Assembly: GCA_913020445.1 (NCBI GenBank)
Contig: CAJWAR010000034.1
Span: 1 to 44,698 of the forward strand
DNA length: 44,698 nt
DNA from: an uncultured Rhodospirillaceae bacterium
Lineage (GTDB): Bacteria; Pseudomonadota; Alphaproteobacteria; Rhodospirillales; UBA2165
Direction of reading: 5' to 3'
Below, in pieces: positions 31,709 to 39,648 of the stretch. The notes below the pieces were generated by a model. That model was not told the origin of the DNA. It worked only from the letters and a program-made list of their open reading frames with translations, and did no database searches. Numbering within the stretch: position 1 is the stretch's first letter; each line of letters opens with the position of its first letter. The position numbers were made by a program, and so were the translations under genes.

Positions 31709-33144
31709 TGAACGAGATTAAAGTCACCTCAACAATTGATCGGCCGGTTTGCTTGTTGCTCGGTGCACTTGGCGGCCAAGGCGGTGGCGTGCTTATTGAT
31801 TGGCTGGTCGATGCGGCAAAGCGGGCAGGCTATCCGGCGCAGGCCACCTCTACTCCGGGTGTCGCTCAACGGACTGGCGCGACGACATATTATTTCGAGC
31901 TGTTTCCGGAAAAAAATCCACCAGCCCAGCCGATTTTCACGTTTTTCCCGGCTTCAGGCGATCTCGATCTGATGATTGCGATGGAGCCGACCGAAGCCGG
32001 TCGCGCCATTGAACGCGGCTTTGTCACTGATTGCACAACGGTCATCACGGCGACCGAGCGGGTTTATTCAACGGCCGAAAAGGTATCGGCCGGTGATGGC
32101 CGCATTGATGCCGCACCGATTATTGAAGCCCTCGGTAAGGCGACTAAAAATCTTATCCAACTGGATGTGAAAGCGCTTTCAGCCGGTACTGCCGCCCGCG
32201 GCAATGCGATCGCGTTTGGCGCAATTATCGGCACTGGCATTCTGCCACTTACCGCTGAAGAATGCCGGGCATCAATAACTGAAAAAGGTGTGGCGGTTGA
32301 GAGCAATATAGCGGGTTTTGACATTGGTCTGAAAGCCGCCGATGCGGATCCTCAGCCGACTTCCACTGAAGGCGGCCTCACTCATAATGCCGCTCCTGAA
32401 TCCTTTACATCTGATATTGCCGCCTTCCCGGCCTCTACCCACGACATTATTGGCTACGGCATTGCGCGCTTGATCGATTACCAAAACGAAGCCTACGCAC
32501 AGCTGTACCTAACGCGCTTGAAAACCGTGTGCGACGTCGATACGGGTGAAAACAAAAAGCTTACCAGTGAAGTTGCCAGCCACCTCGCCCGCTGGATGAG
32601 CTATGAAGATGTCATTCGCGTCGGCCAACTGAAAACGCGTCCCGGACGACTTTCACAAATCAGGGCAGAACTCGGTGTTGATGCCGGCGTGCCGCTTAAA
32701 GTTACAGACTATTTTAAACCGGGCCGCGATGAATTCTTAAGCGCCTTACCCAAGAGCCTTAGCTGGCTGGTGCCAAATCTCGGCAACGGCATCGCGCTGC
32801 ATATTCAAACCGGTTCATTCACTGGTTACGCCATGCTTAAATTCATGGCAGCGCTTAAACCTTTGCGGTCGAAATCCGCGCAATATCTTGAGGAACAGGA
32901 AGCCATTGAGCAATGGCTGGATGCAGTCGCCAAAACTGCTGCTGTTGATAATGACCTTGCCATTCGGACTTCTAATCTCGCCATCATGGCGCGCGGCTAT
33001 GGTCGGGTGCGAAAAACCGGATTGACCAAGCTCAATGAAATATTTGCCGATTGGCACGATAATTTAGCAAGTAACCCCGCAGGTCTATCGGCTGGGGTGG
33101 ATCAATCGATTTTGCTTGCTCATGCGAATCCAGATGAGGCCTAA
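31708..33144 (+). CDS. iorB: Indolepyruvate oxidoreductase, beta subunit with C-terminal extension (DUF6537-like)
   Basis: 478 residues from the ATG at 31708 (TGATG with the iorA stop; GGGAG upstream). The N-terminal ~195 residues are the gamma/beta catalytic domain of 2-oxoacid:ferredoxin oxidoreductases, with VCLLLGALGGQGGGVLIDWL and TSTPGVAQRTGATTYYFELF. The rest, about 270 residues from YGIARLIDYQNEAYAQLYLT, is the helical extension found in long IorB proteins and resembles DUF6537. The classical IorB is ~200 residues, so this is the long class. It works with IorA, and hcrC follows after 23 bp. Confidence 0.82.
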   Translation: MNEIKVTSTIDRPVCLLLGALGGQGGGVLIDWLVDAAKRAGYPAQATSTPGVAQRTGATTYYFELFPEKNPPAQPIFTFFPASGDLDLMIAMEPTEAGRAIERGFVTDCTTVITATERVYSTAEKVSAGDGRIDAAPIIEALGKATKNLIQLDVKALSAGTAARGNAIAFGAIIGTGILPLTAEECRASITEKGVAVESNIAGFDIGLKAADADPQPTSTEGGLTHNAAPESFTSDIAAFPASTHDIIGYGIARLIDYQNEAYAQLYLTRLKTVCDVDTGENKKLTSEVASHLARWMSYEDVIRVGQLKTRPGRLSQIRAELGVDAGVPLKVTDYFKPGRDEFLSALPKSLSWLVPNLGNGIALHIQTGSFTGYAMLKFMAALKPLRSKSAQYLEEQEAIEQWLDAVAKTAAVDNDLAIRTSNLAIMARGYGRVRKTGLTKLNEIFADWHDNLASNPAGLSAGVDQSILLAHANPDEA

Positions 33145-33167
33145 TTTTTTTATTATGGAAAATTATT

Positions 33168-33668
33168 ATGAGTGAAAAACGAAACAAAACTCTCCTCCAT
33201 TGCACTGTTAATGGCAAAGAACGCGACGACGTCGTTAAAGACAATCTTTTGTTGGCAGATTATCTGCGCGAAGAGATCGGTCTCACCGGCACCAAAATTG
33301 GCTGCGATGGTGGCGAATGCGGCTGCTGCACTGTCTTGATCGACGGCGTGCCACAGCATGCATGCTTGCGATTAGCTGCAACCTGCCAGGAAGCGGAGAT
33401 CGAAACGATTGAGGCTCTCGCGGAACAAAATCGGCTGTCTGCCTTGCAACGCGGTTTTCATGAAAAGCTTGGCACCCAATGCGGCTTTTGCACCCCGGGC
33501 ATGATCATGGCGGCGGAAGGAATGCTGAGAGAAAACCCGAACCCCAGCGAAGATGAAATTCGCCAAGGTCTGGCCGCCAATCTTTGCCGCTGCACCGGTT
33601 ATGTAAAAATTATCGAGGCCGTGCAATTTGCAATCGATGAATTAGGCTCGAAAGGAAAAGCGGCATGA
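33168..33668 (+). CDS. hcrC: 4-hydroxybenzoyl-CoA reductase, 2x[2Fe-2S] gamma subunit
   Basis: 166-residue xanthine-oxidase-family iron-sulfur subunit. The plant-type cluster is bound by GCDGGECGCC (Cys46, 51, 54) with Cys66. The second cluster uses QCGFCTPGM (Cys105, 108) and NLCRCTGYV (Cys140, 142). It passes electrons between the FAD subunit and the molybdenum site. Its stop overlaps the hcrA start by 4 nt. Assignment to HCR rather than xanthine or CO dehydrogenase rests on the neighbouring hcrB and its special Fe-S loop. Confidence 0.9.
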   Translation: MSEKRNKTLLHCTVNGKERDDVVKDNLLLADYLREEIGLTGTKIGCDGGECGCCTVLIDGVPQHACLRLAATCQEAEIETIEALAEQNRLSALQRGFHEKLGTQCGFCTPGMIMAAEGMLRENPNPSEDEIRQGLAANLCRCTGYVKIIEAVQFAIDELGSKGKAA

Positions 33669-35980
33669 ACGAGATCAAGCCAACTAAAACCATTGGCGTG
33701 CCAACGCCGCTGGTCGACGGCCCGGAAAAAGTTGCTGGCAAAGCTCAGTATTCAGCTGATTTTATGCCGAGCGATTGCCTGATTGGCCGGATATTCAGAA
33801 GCCCAGTCGCGCATGCTGAAATCATTGATGTTGATATTTCGGCTGCTCAAGCCTTGCCTGGCGTGAAAGCCGTTATTACCGGCGATGAAACGGATGAAGC
33901 CTATGGCATCCTGCCGATTGCCCGTTTTGAGTACCCGCTGGCCCGTGAAAAAGTACGCTACAAAGGTGAGCCGGTGGCCTGCGTTGCGGCAATTGATGTT
34001 GAAACCGCGCAAAAAGCGATTGATTTAATCAAGTTTAAATACAAGGAACTGCCGTCATATACCACCGCGCAGGAGGCCATGGCCGAAGGTGTCGTAAATA
34101 TCCATGATAACCGTGAGCGCAATATTGAGCGGGAAGTTGATTATGATCTCGGTGAAGTTGACGAAGGATTCGAAGCTGCCGATCTCATAATGGAAGAAAC
34201 GTTTAATTGTACCGAGATCGCTCAGGCACAGATGGAACCGCATGCAGCTATCGCTGAATATGACCCAACTCGGGATTTCATGACGGTTCACGCCAGTACA
34301 CAAGTCCCCTATTACGGTCATTTGATGCTGGCGAAGATATTGAAGATGGAAGAAAGCCAAATTCGCATGATCAAGCCATTTGTCGGTGGCGGCTTTGGTT
34401 GCCGGACAGAATGTTTGAATGTCGAACTAATCTGCGCGCTCGTAGCGCGGGCTGCTGGCGGCACGGTACGCATAGTTGTTAGCCGGGAAGAATCCTTCAT
34501 CACCCATCGAGGCCGACCGGAAACGGATGTCGAGATAAAGATCGGCCTCACCAAAGACGGCATGATTACCGCCGTTGATTTCAAAGCGATCCAGCGCGGC
34601 GGTGCCTATAGCGGTTATGGAATTGTCACGATATTGTATGCCGGTGGCATGATGTTCGGCCTCTACGATTTACCGGCCGTTCGCTACAAAGGCTTCCGGG
34701 TTTTGACCAACACCCCACCCTGCGGTGCTATGCGTGGGCATGGCGTTACTAATGTCCGCTATGCATTCGAGAGTCTGCTCGACAAAATGGCCGACGAACT
34801 TGGTATAGATACGCTTGAAATCCGGCGCAAGAACTTACTGCAAGGACCAAAATACGAAACCCTCAACGAGATGTTTATTAATTCCTACGGCTTGCCTGAA
34901 TGTCTCGATTGGGTTGAGAAAGCCAGTGACTGGAAAAAGCGCAAAGGCAAAATGGGACCTTACAAAGGTCTTGGTATCGCCTGCGGTCACTATCCGAGTG
35001 GCGCTTCGAAGCCGGTTAACTGGTCAGGTGAGCCGCATGCGACCGTTCATCTCAAGCTCGATTGGGATGGCTCCATTACTCTGCTTACCGGCGCGCCGGA
35101 AATTGGCCAAGGCTCAACCACCATGGCGACCCAATGTGCGGCAGAAGTGCTGGGCGTCGATATGTCCCGCTTTCAAAGCCTCACCAGCGACAGCAAGTTT
35201 ACGCCAAAAGACAACGGCTCCTATTCATCGCGGGTCACTTATATGGTTGGCAATGCGTCAATAGATGCGGCGACTAATCTTAAAAATATCCTGATCGAAG
35301 CTGCCGCCAAAAAATTGGAAGTCAAACCGGAAGATGTCGAGTGTCTCGGTGAAGTTTATCGCGCTGGCACGCAAGACGAAGGCTTGACGTTTAATGAGGT
35401 TGTCAAAGAGGCTCTCGTCGGAACAGGCACCATTACCGCCAAAGGTAATTTCGATACCCTGCCCGAATCCTGGGGCACCAAGAAATACCGTGGCGGCGCC
35501 ATCAGCGGCAGCATGGCCTATGCCTATGCGGCACAAGTCGTCGAAGTCAGCATTGATCCGGAAACTTTTGAAATCACGGTCGAGAAAGTTTGGGCGGCCC
35601 AGGATGTCGGCAAAGCGCTCAATCCACTCGCCGTCGAAGGTCAGATTGAAGGCTCGGTCTGGATGGGCATGGGCCAGGCGATCTCGGAGGGCACTGAATA
35701 CGTTAACGGGCTCGGTATTACGAATAGCATGCTGGATTACAAGGTACCGACGATTATCGAATCTCCACCGATTGAAGTTGGCATTATCGAGAGCGTTGAT
35801 CCGCACGGGCCGTTTGGCGCCAAGGAAGCCGGGGAAACGTCATTGGTAAGTTTCATCCCTGCCTTCGTCAGTGCGGTCACTGATGCTCTTGGCGTCCGGC
35901 CACTGGATTTGCCGGTGACGCCGGATCGTCTGATGGAACTCGTCGAAAACAGCACATCAAACAAAGAGGCAGCTGAATAA
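33665..35980 (+). CDS. hcrA: 4-hydroxybenzoyl-CoA reductase, molybdopterin alpha subunit
   Basis: 771-residue molybdenum hydroxylase-family large subunit. It carries the Mo-cytosine-dinucleotide site that reductively removes the para-hydroxyl group of 4-hydroxybenzoyl-CoA to give benzoyl-CoA. The N-terminal domain has KVAGKAQYSADFMPSDCLIG. The cofactor loops include KPFVGGGFGCRTECLNVELI near residue 238 and PPCGAMRGHGVTNVRYAFES. A C-terminal FGAKEAGETS near residue 720 holds the catalytic glutamate region. Order C-A-B with overlapping start and stop codons points to one transcript. Molybdenum-cofactor insertion genes are not in the window. Confidence 0.92.
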   Translation: MNEIKPTKTIGVPTPLVDGPEKVAGKAQYSADFMPSDCLIGRIFRSPVAHAEIIDVDISAAQALPGVKAVITGDETDEAYGILPIARFEYPLAREKVRYKGEPVACVAAIDVETAQKAIDLIKFKYKELPSYTTAQEAMAEGVVNIHDNRERNIEREVDYDLGEVDEGFEAADLIMEETFNCTEIAQAQMEPHAAIAEYDPTRDFMTVHASTQVPYYGHLMLAKILKMEESQIRMIKPFVGGGFGCRTECLNVELICALVARAAGGTVRIVVSREESFITHRGRPETDVEIKIGLTKDGMITAVDFKAIQRGGAYSGYGIVTILYAGGMMFGLYDLPAVRYKGFRVLTNTPPCGAMRGHGVTNVRYAFESLLDKMADELGIDTLEIRRKNLLQGPKYETLNEMFINSYGLPECLDWVEKASDWKKRKGKMGPYKGLGIACGHYPSGASKPVNWSGEPHATVHLKLDWDGSITLLTGAPEIGQGSTTMATQCAAEVLGVDMSRFQSLTSDSKFTPKDNGSYSSRVTYMVGNASIDAATNLKNILIEAAAKKLEVKPEDVECLGEVYRAGTQDEGLTFNEVVKEALVGTGTITAKGNFDTLPESWGTKKYRGGAISGSMAYAYAAQVVEVSIDPETFEITVEKVWAAQDVGKALNPLAVEGQIEGSVWMGMGQAISEGTEYVNGLGITNSMLDYKVPTIIESPPIEVGIIESVDPHGPFGAKEAGETSLVSFIPAFVSAVTDALGVRPLDLPVTPDRLMELVENSTSNKEAAE

Positions 35981-36954
35981 TGGAATATATGCCTAACTTT
36001 CAACTTCACCGTCCGGAAAGCGCTGCGGAAGCCGTCAAGCTGCACAGTGAAAATACTGCAGCGCTGTATGTCGCCGGTGGCACCGATATGATCGTCAATG
36101 TCAGGCGCGGTATCGAGCAGCCGGAAAATTTGATCGACCTTAGCGCTGTCACAGAGCTTAAAGCCATCACAGAAGACAAAGAAGGTCTTCATATTGGCGC
36201 TGGCGTGACGCTCAAGGAAGTCTCCGGTAACGAACATATCGTCAGCAACTATCAGGCGGTTGCCGAAGCTGCTGCTGCCGTTGCTGGTATCACTCATCAG
36301 CAATACGGCACGCTCGGTGGTAATCTCTGCCTCGATACGCGCTGCTTGTTTTACAATCAAAGCGAATGGTGGCGTCAAAGCAACGATTATTGCCTCAAAG
36401 CGCGTGGCGAGACCTGCCACGTTGCCTCCGGTGGCAAGCGTTGTTTTGCGGCCTTCTCAGGCGATGTCGCGCCGAGCTTGCTGGTTTATCAAGCCGAGGT
36501 TGATCTCGTTGGTCCGGAAGGAACGCGGCGCATTCCACTTGCGGAGATGTACCAGAACGATGGCCTTGATCATTTGACCCTCAAGCCCGGTGAATTGCTG
36601 ACGGTCATTCATTTGCCAAAAGCCCTGGCCGGCTGTCCATCGCGTTATGAAAAAGCGCGCATTCGCGGCTCGATCGATTATCCCTTGGCGGGTGCGGCTG
36701 TTCGATTAGAAATGGCGGACGGTAACGTTAAAGACTTGGCAATCGCTTTGACAGGTGTGAACCCCTACCCGCAAATCGTCAAAGGCACCGATGATTATGC
36801 CGGCGACGCCTTGGACGAAGAAAGCCTCGATAAATTACGCGACAATGTGCGCAAACAGGCAAAACCGATGAAGACGACAACGGTTGCGCCGTGGTATCGC
36901 CGCCGGGTTATTGGCGCCTTGGCCCGCCGCTTAACGGCAGAACTGGCGGGGTAG
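35980..36954 (+). CDS. hcrB: 4-hydroxybenzoyl-CoA reductase, FAD and [4Fe-4S] beta subunit
   Basis: 324-residue FAD subunit. FAD motifs are ALYVAGGTDMIVNVRRGIEQ near residue 30 and QYGTLGGNLCLDTRC near 110. The stretch after it contains an insert with Cys122, Cys138, Cys146 and Cys155. In Thauera aromatica HCR the extra [4Fe-4S] cluster is bound by cysteines that I recall carrying these same numbers. This loop separates true HCR from ordinary xanthine-dehydrogenase FAD subunits and lets ferredoxin drive the reaction. The ATG overlaps the hcrA stop (TAATG). The gene ends 3 bp from a convergent small membrane gene. Confidence 0.95.
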   Translation: MEYMPNFQLHRPESAAEAVKLHSENTAALYVAGGTDMIVNVRRGIEQPENLIDLSAVTELKAITEDKEGLHIGAGVTLKEVSGNEHIVSNYQAVAEAAAAVAGITHQQYGTLGGNLCLDTRCLFYNQSEWWRQSNDYCLKARGETCHVASGGKRCFAAFSGDVAPSLLVYQAEVDLVGPEGTRRIPLAEMYQNDGLDHLTLKPGELLTVIHLPKALAGCPSRYEKARIRGSIDYPLAGAAVRLEMADGNVKDLAIALTGVNPYPQIVKGTDDYAGDALDEESLDKLRDNVRKQAKPMKTTTVAPWYRRRVIGALARRLTAELAG

Positions 36955-36956
36955 CT

Positions 36957-37181
36957 TTACTGCTTGTCGATCCGGATGAAGGATTCTGATTGATTGCGTT
37001 GGGTACCAAACGTGATGGTCGTAATACCCGCAATGACAAGGGTGAAACCAAACATCAAAACAAGCGAAGCCCAGCCGCCCGATAATTCGGGAGCGACGAG
37101 CCTGACCAGGGCAACGCCAAGAAAGGCGACTATCGTACCGCCGATCCAGTAGCCTTTATTATCTCGCATTGTCTGGTTCAT
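36957..37181 (-). CDS. Small two-helix membrane protein coupled to gcdB
   Basis: 74 residues with two hydrophobic segments (YWIGGTIVAFLGVALVRLVA and WASLVLMFGFTLVIAGITTI) joined by a short loop, and a polar C-terminus. Its ATG overlaps the gcdB stop by 4 nt, indicating translational coupling. No family is recognised. It may be an accessory or stabilising subunit of the decarboxylase membrane part. It is the last gene of the operon and converges on hcrB. Confidence 0.7.
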   Translation of the reverse strand: MNQTMRDNKGYWIGGTIVAFLGVALVRLVAPELSGGWASLVLMFGFTLVIAGITTITFGTQRNQSESFIRIDKQ

Positions 37182-38383
37182 CGCAGCAACGTCACATAGA
37201 TGCCGGCGATAATGGCCGAGGAAATCACGCCCGATACGCTGGCTCCCATTGCCCAGGGCAGGATGATGGCGTGCTTATTTGCCGCCCGCGCCTCTTTCTG
37301 CGCGACTTTGGCCGTCGTTGGAATACAGGACACGCCGGAGATACCGATGGTCGGGTTGAAGTTGCGGCCGCCGAAACGATATACCAGCAAGCCACCAATG
37401 ATGCCGCCGATGCCCGACAACAGCAAAGCGGTAATGCCCAAGATCAACAGCAGGATAACCTTCGGATCGAGGATCGTGCTGGCTTCGAACAAGACGCCCA
37501 ATAGCAGGCCCAAAAAGAATGTCGCACCGTACAGCACAGGGCCCGAAAGGAAGTCGACGAACGGCTTAACGCCCGATTCCCGGATAATAACACCGAGGAA
37601 AAATGACATAAACAGCGGTGCCGCCACCGGAAACAGCAAACTTAAGAGGGTCGATGTAATAACCGCGAAAGTCACCTTTTCGGCCTTGGAAATATTCGGA
37701 ATTGTGGTTGGATCCATTTTGACGCCGCGGAGATTCTTCGGGATCATCAACCGGACCAGATACGGATAGCCGGCATAGGCCAAACTCAGATAGAGATAGG
37801 CAACGATGGTGATGGGAACGAACAAATCCCGGGCCAGCAGCAGCGAGGTGTAGAGAACCATTGGTGCATCGGCGCTGCCAACCATGGCAATAGCCGCCGC
37901 TTCGTTGAACGGTAACCCCATGGCGACAGCGATGGGAAAGGTCAAAACGGTTCCCAATTCCGCGCAAATCGCAATAATCATGCAGCGAACCGGCGAGATT
38001 AGCAGGTAACCAATATCAGACAATGTACCGATACCCATGAAGATCAAGGTGGCGATCAAGCCGTTGGAAAAGCTGAAGGTATAAAGCGGTTGCAGGAAAT
38101 TAATCTGCAAGGCATCCATCAGCTGAGACGGGTCGCTGGCAATCGGGTCGATGAACAGCGTTCCGGTGGAGGTAGCTGAGAGATAAAGCACACCGGCATT
38201 AACCGACGACATGCCGAAGCCCATCGGGATCATGATCAGGGGTTCCAGCGTTCCCTTAACGCCAAGATAAACAAACATGAAACCGAGCAGGATCAGAACG
38301 ATACGCGCAATGGCGATAACCGGATCACCGTCCACCATGGTGGCGATGCCTTGAAAAATTTGCAGTAATTCTATATCGGGCAT
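37178..38383 (-). CDS. gcdB: Na+-translocating decarboxylase beta subunit (glutaconyl-CoA decarboxylase GcdB / OadB family)
   Basis: 401-residue polytopic membrane protein that couples decarboxylation of carboxybiotin to Na+ export. The conserved aspartate region GSADAPMVLY at residues 169-178 corresponds to GGADGPTAIY of OadB, with Asp172 as the expected Na+-binding residue. The C-terminal NPTIGISGVSCIPTTAKVAQ and HAIILPWAMGASVSGVISSA match the second conserved region. Gly-to-Ser and Gly-to-Ala changes beside the aspartate are unusual. It follows gcdD by 2 nt and overlaps a two-helix protein. The carboxyltransferase upstream is GcdA-like, so glutaconyl-CoA is favoured over oxaloacetate or methylmalonyl-CoA. 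Confidence 0.9.
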   Translation of the reverse strand: MPDIELLQIFQGIATMVDGDPVIAIARIVLILLGFMFVYLGVKGTLEPLIMIPMGFGMSSVNAGVLYLSATSTGTLFIDPIASDPSQLMDALQINFLQPLYTFSFSNGLIATLIFMGIGTLSDIGYLLISPVRCMIIAICAELGTVLTFPIAVAMGLPFNEAAAIAMVGSADAPMVLYTSLLLARDLFVPITIVAYLYLSLAYAGYPYLVRLMIPKNLRGVKMDPTTIPNISKAEKVTFAVITSTLLSLLFPVAAPLFMSFFLGVIIRESGVKPFVDFLSGPVLYGATFFLGLLLGVLFEASTILDPKVILLLILGITALLLSGIGGIIGGLLVYRFGGRNFNPTIGISGVSCIPTTAKVAQKEARAANKHAIILPWAMGASVSGVISSAIIAGIYVTLLR

Positions 38384-38385
38384 GA

Positions 38386-38598
38386 TCAGGAAGTCCCTTC
38401 CGCTATAACTTTTTCACCATCGCCAGAAGGTTCATCTGAGGCTTCATCCGGCGCTGGATTATTTGCCGCTGCGCGTTTCTCCTTCAAGTGGATGACGCCA
38501 AATAGCAGCTTAATTATCCACGCCACGGCCAGGGAAACGACTGCCGCCAGGGCATAGACGAAAATCATCAAATTGACGGATTCCCAAAAATTTTCCAT
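38386..38598 (-). CDS. gcdD: Decarboxylase small membrane subunit (GcdD / OadG-like)
   Basis: 70 residues with one N-terminal transmembrane helix (NLMIFVYALAAVVSLAVAWI), a short basic stretch and an acidic, Ala/Pro-rich tail. This is the architecture of the OadG/GcdD subunit that anchors and assembles the complex. It lies between the biotin carrier and beta-subunit genes. Sequence alone is weak for so short a protein; the operon position makes the call. Confidence 0.78.
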   Translation of the reverse strand: MENFWESVNLMIFVYALAAVVSLAVAWIIKLLFGVIHLKEKRAAANNPAPDEASDEPSGDGEKVIAEGTS

Positions 38599-38684
38599 TT
38601 AACTCTCCATTACTCGGCGGTTTTCGCACATTACTAACAGTGCCAATCCACTCGAATTTCGCCGACGAAGACTTGCTGTTCCGG

Positions 38685-38900
38685 TTATTCCAGAACAATC
38701 AACACATCGTTGGTTTCAACCTCGTCTTCTTCCTTGACTTTGATCTCAAGGACCTTGCCATCCGACGGGGCGTAAATCGGATTCTCCATTTTCAAGGCTT
38801 CGAGGATGAGTAGTTCATCATCTTCGGCAACTTCCTCGCCGACGGTTACATGTATTTTCCAAATTGACCCCGACATTGGGGCGGTGACGTTTACACTCAT
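38685..38900 (-). CDS. gcdC: Biotin carboxyl carrier subunit (GcdC-like), minimal biotinyl domain
   Basis: 71-residue single biotinyl domain, VTAPMSGSIWKIHVTVGEEV followed by the biotinylation motif EALKMEN with the acceptor Lys37. The classical motif is (E/A)MKM; here Leu replaces the first Met. Known GcdC and OadA carriers have a long Ala/Pro linker before this domain. None is present here, so the carrier must move as a free small protein. It shuttles CO2 from GcdA to GcdB. bioY lies directly upstream. Confidence 0.88.
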   Translation of the reverse strand: MSVNVTAPMSGSIWKIHVTVGEEVAEDDELLILEALKMENPIYAPSDGKVLEIKVKEEDEVETNDVLIVLE

Positions 38901-38930
38901 GGTGATTACTCCAAAATAAATAATGTTCCG

Positions 38931-39521
38931 TTAGCTATTGCGTGATAGAAATTTCCAGCACATCGGCAGTACCGCCGCCGCCAGGGCTATTTTGAAGCCC
39001 GCTCCCCACAAGAACGGCAGCACGCCAAACTGGAGGGCCTTCGCCATACCGATAAGATGCGCCAGCCAAGCATAGCCAAAGCCAAAGATCAGCGCGGTAC
39101 CCAGGACCATCGCCGCCAGCGTCGTCAACAAGTTACGATCCCAGCCGCGTTCGCCGAGATATCCAACCGCCATTGCCGAAACCAGAAAGCCGACCAAATA
39201 ACCACCGGTCGGACCAGCCATATAAGCAAGGCCGATGCCTTTCGCCGGGGTGCCGGCGAATACCGGTAGACCTAGGGCGCCTTCAGCCAGATAAAGCAGC
39301 ACCGTCGCCGCGCCCAGCCGCCAGCCAAACGCCATACCGATGACAAGGATGGCAAATGTCTGCATGGTCATAGGCACCGGATAAAACGGCACTTGAATTT
39401 TAGCCGACACTGTTAACAGCGCGGTGCCAGCTACGGCCAGAATGATTTTACGAAGCAGGCTATCTGCCGATGCCGGCCAGACAGCGCCTAGCAACGTCGG
39501 CTGAGCTAAAGTTCTTTCCAT
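38931..39521 (-). CDS. bioY: Biotin transporter substrate-binding component BioY
   Basis: 196-residue S-component of the ECF-type vitamin transporter, with about six membrane helices. The start is the ATG at 39521 (AGGAAAGGA upstream) rather than the longer frame to 39590. The BioY signature is QVPFYPVPMTMQTFAILVIG. LAEGALGLPVFAGTP and MAGPTGGYLVGFLVSAMAVG are also typical. No bioM or bioN is present; solitary BioY can transport alone or use shared modules. Its position between gcdA and gcdC suggests that biotin supply is induced together with the biotin-dependent pump. Confidence 0.92.
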   Translation of the reverse strand: MERTLAQPTLLGAVWPASADSLLRKIILAVAGTALLTVSAKIQVPFYPVPMTMQTFAILVIGMAFGWRLGAATVLLYLAEGALGLPVFAGTPAKGIGLAYMAGPTGGYLVGFLVSAMAVGYLGERGWDRNLLTTLAAMVLGTALIFGFGYAWLAHLIGMAKALQFGVLPFLWGAGFKIALAAAVLPMCWKFLSRNS

Positions 39522-39648
39522 CAATGTATCCTTTCCTGTGAGATTGTATTGAGTTGTACCGCAGTCATGTTGCTGGACAATATCGCTCAATAGCTATCTG
39601 AATTTTTCTAACACGTACCTTTTTTTAGCCACCTTGAAAATAGGTTTC

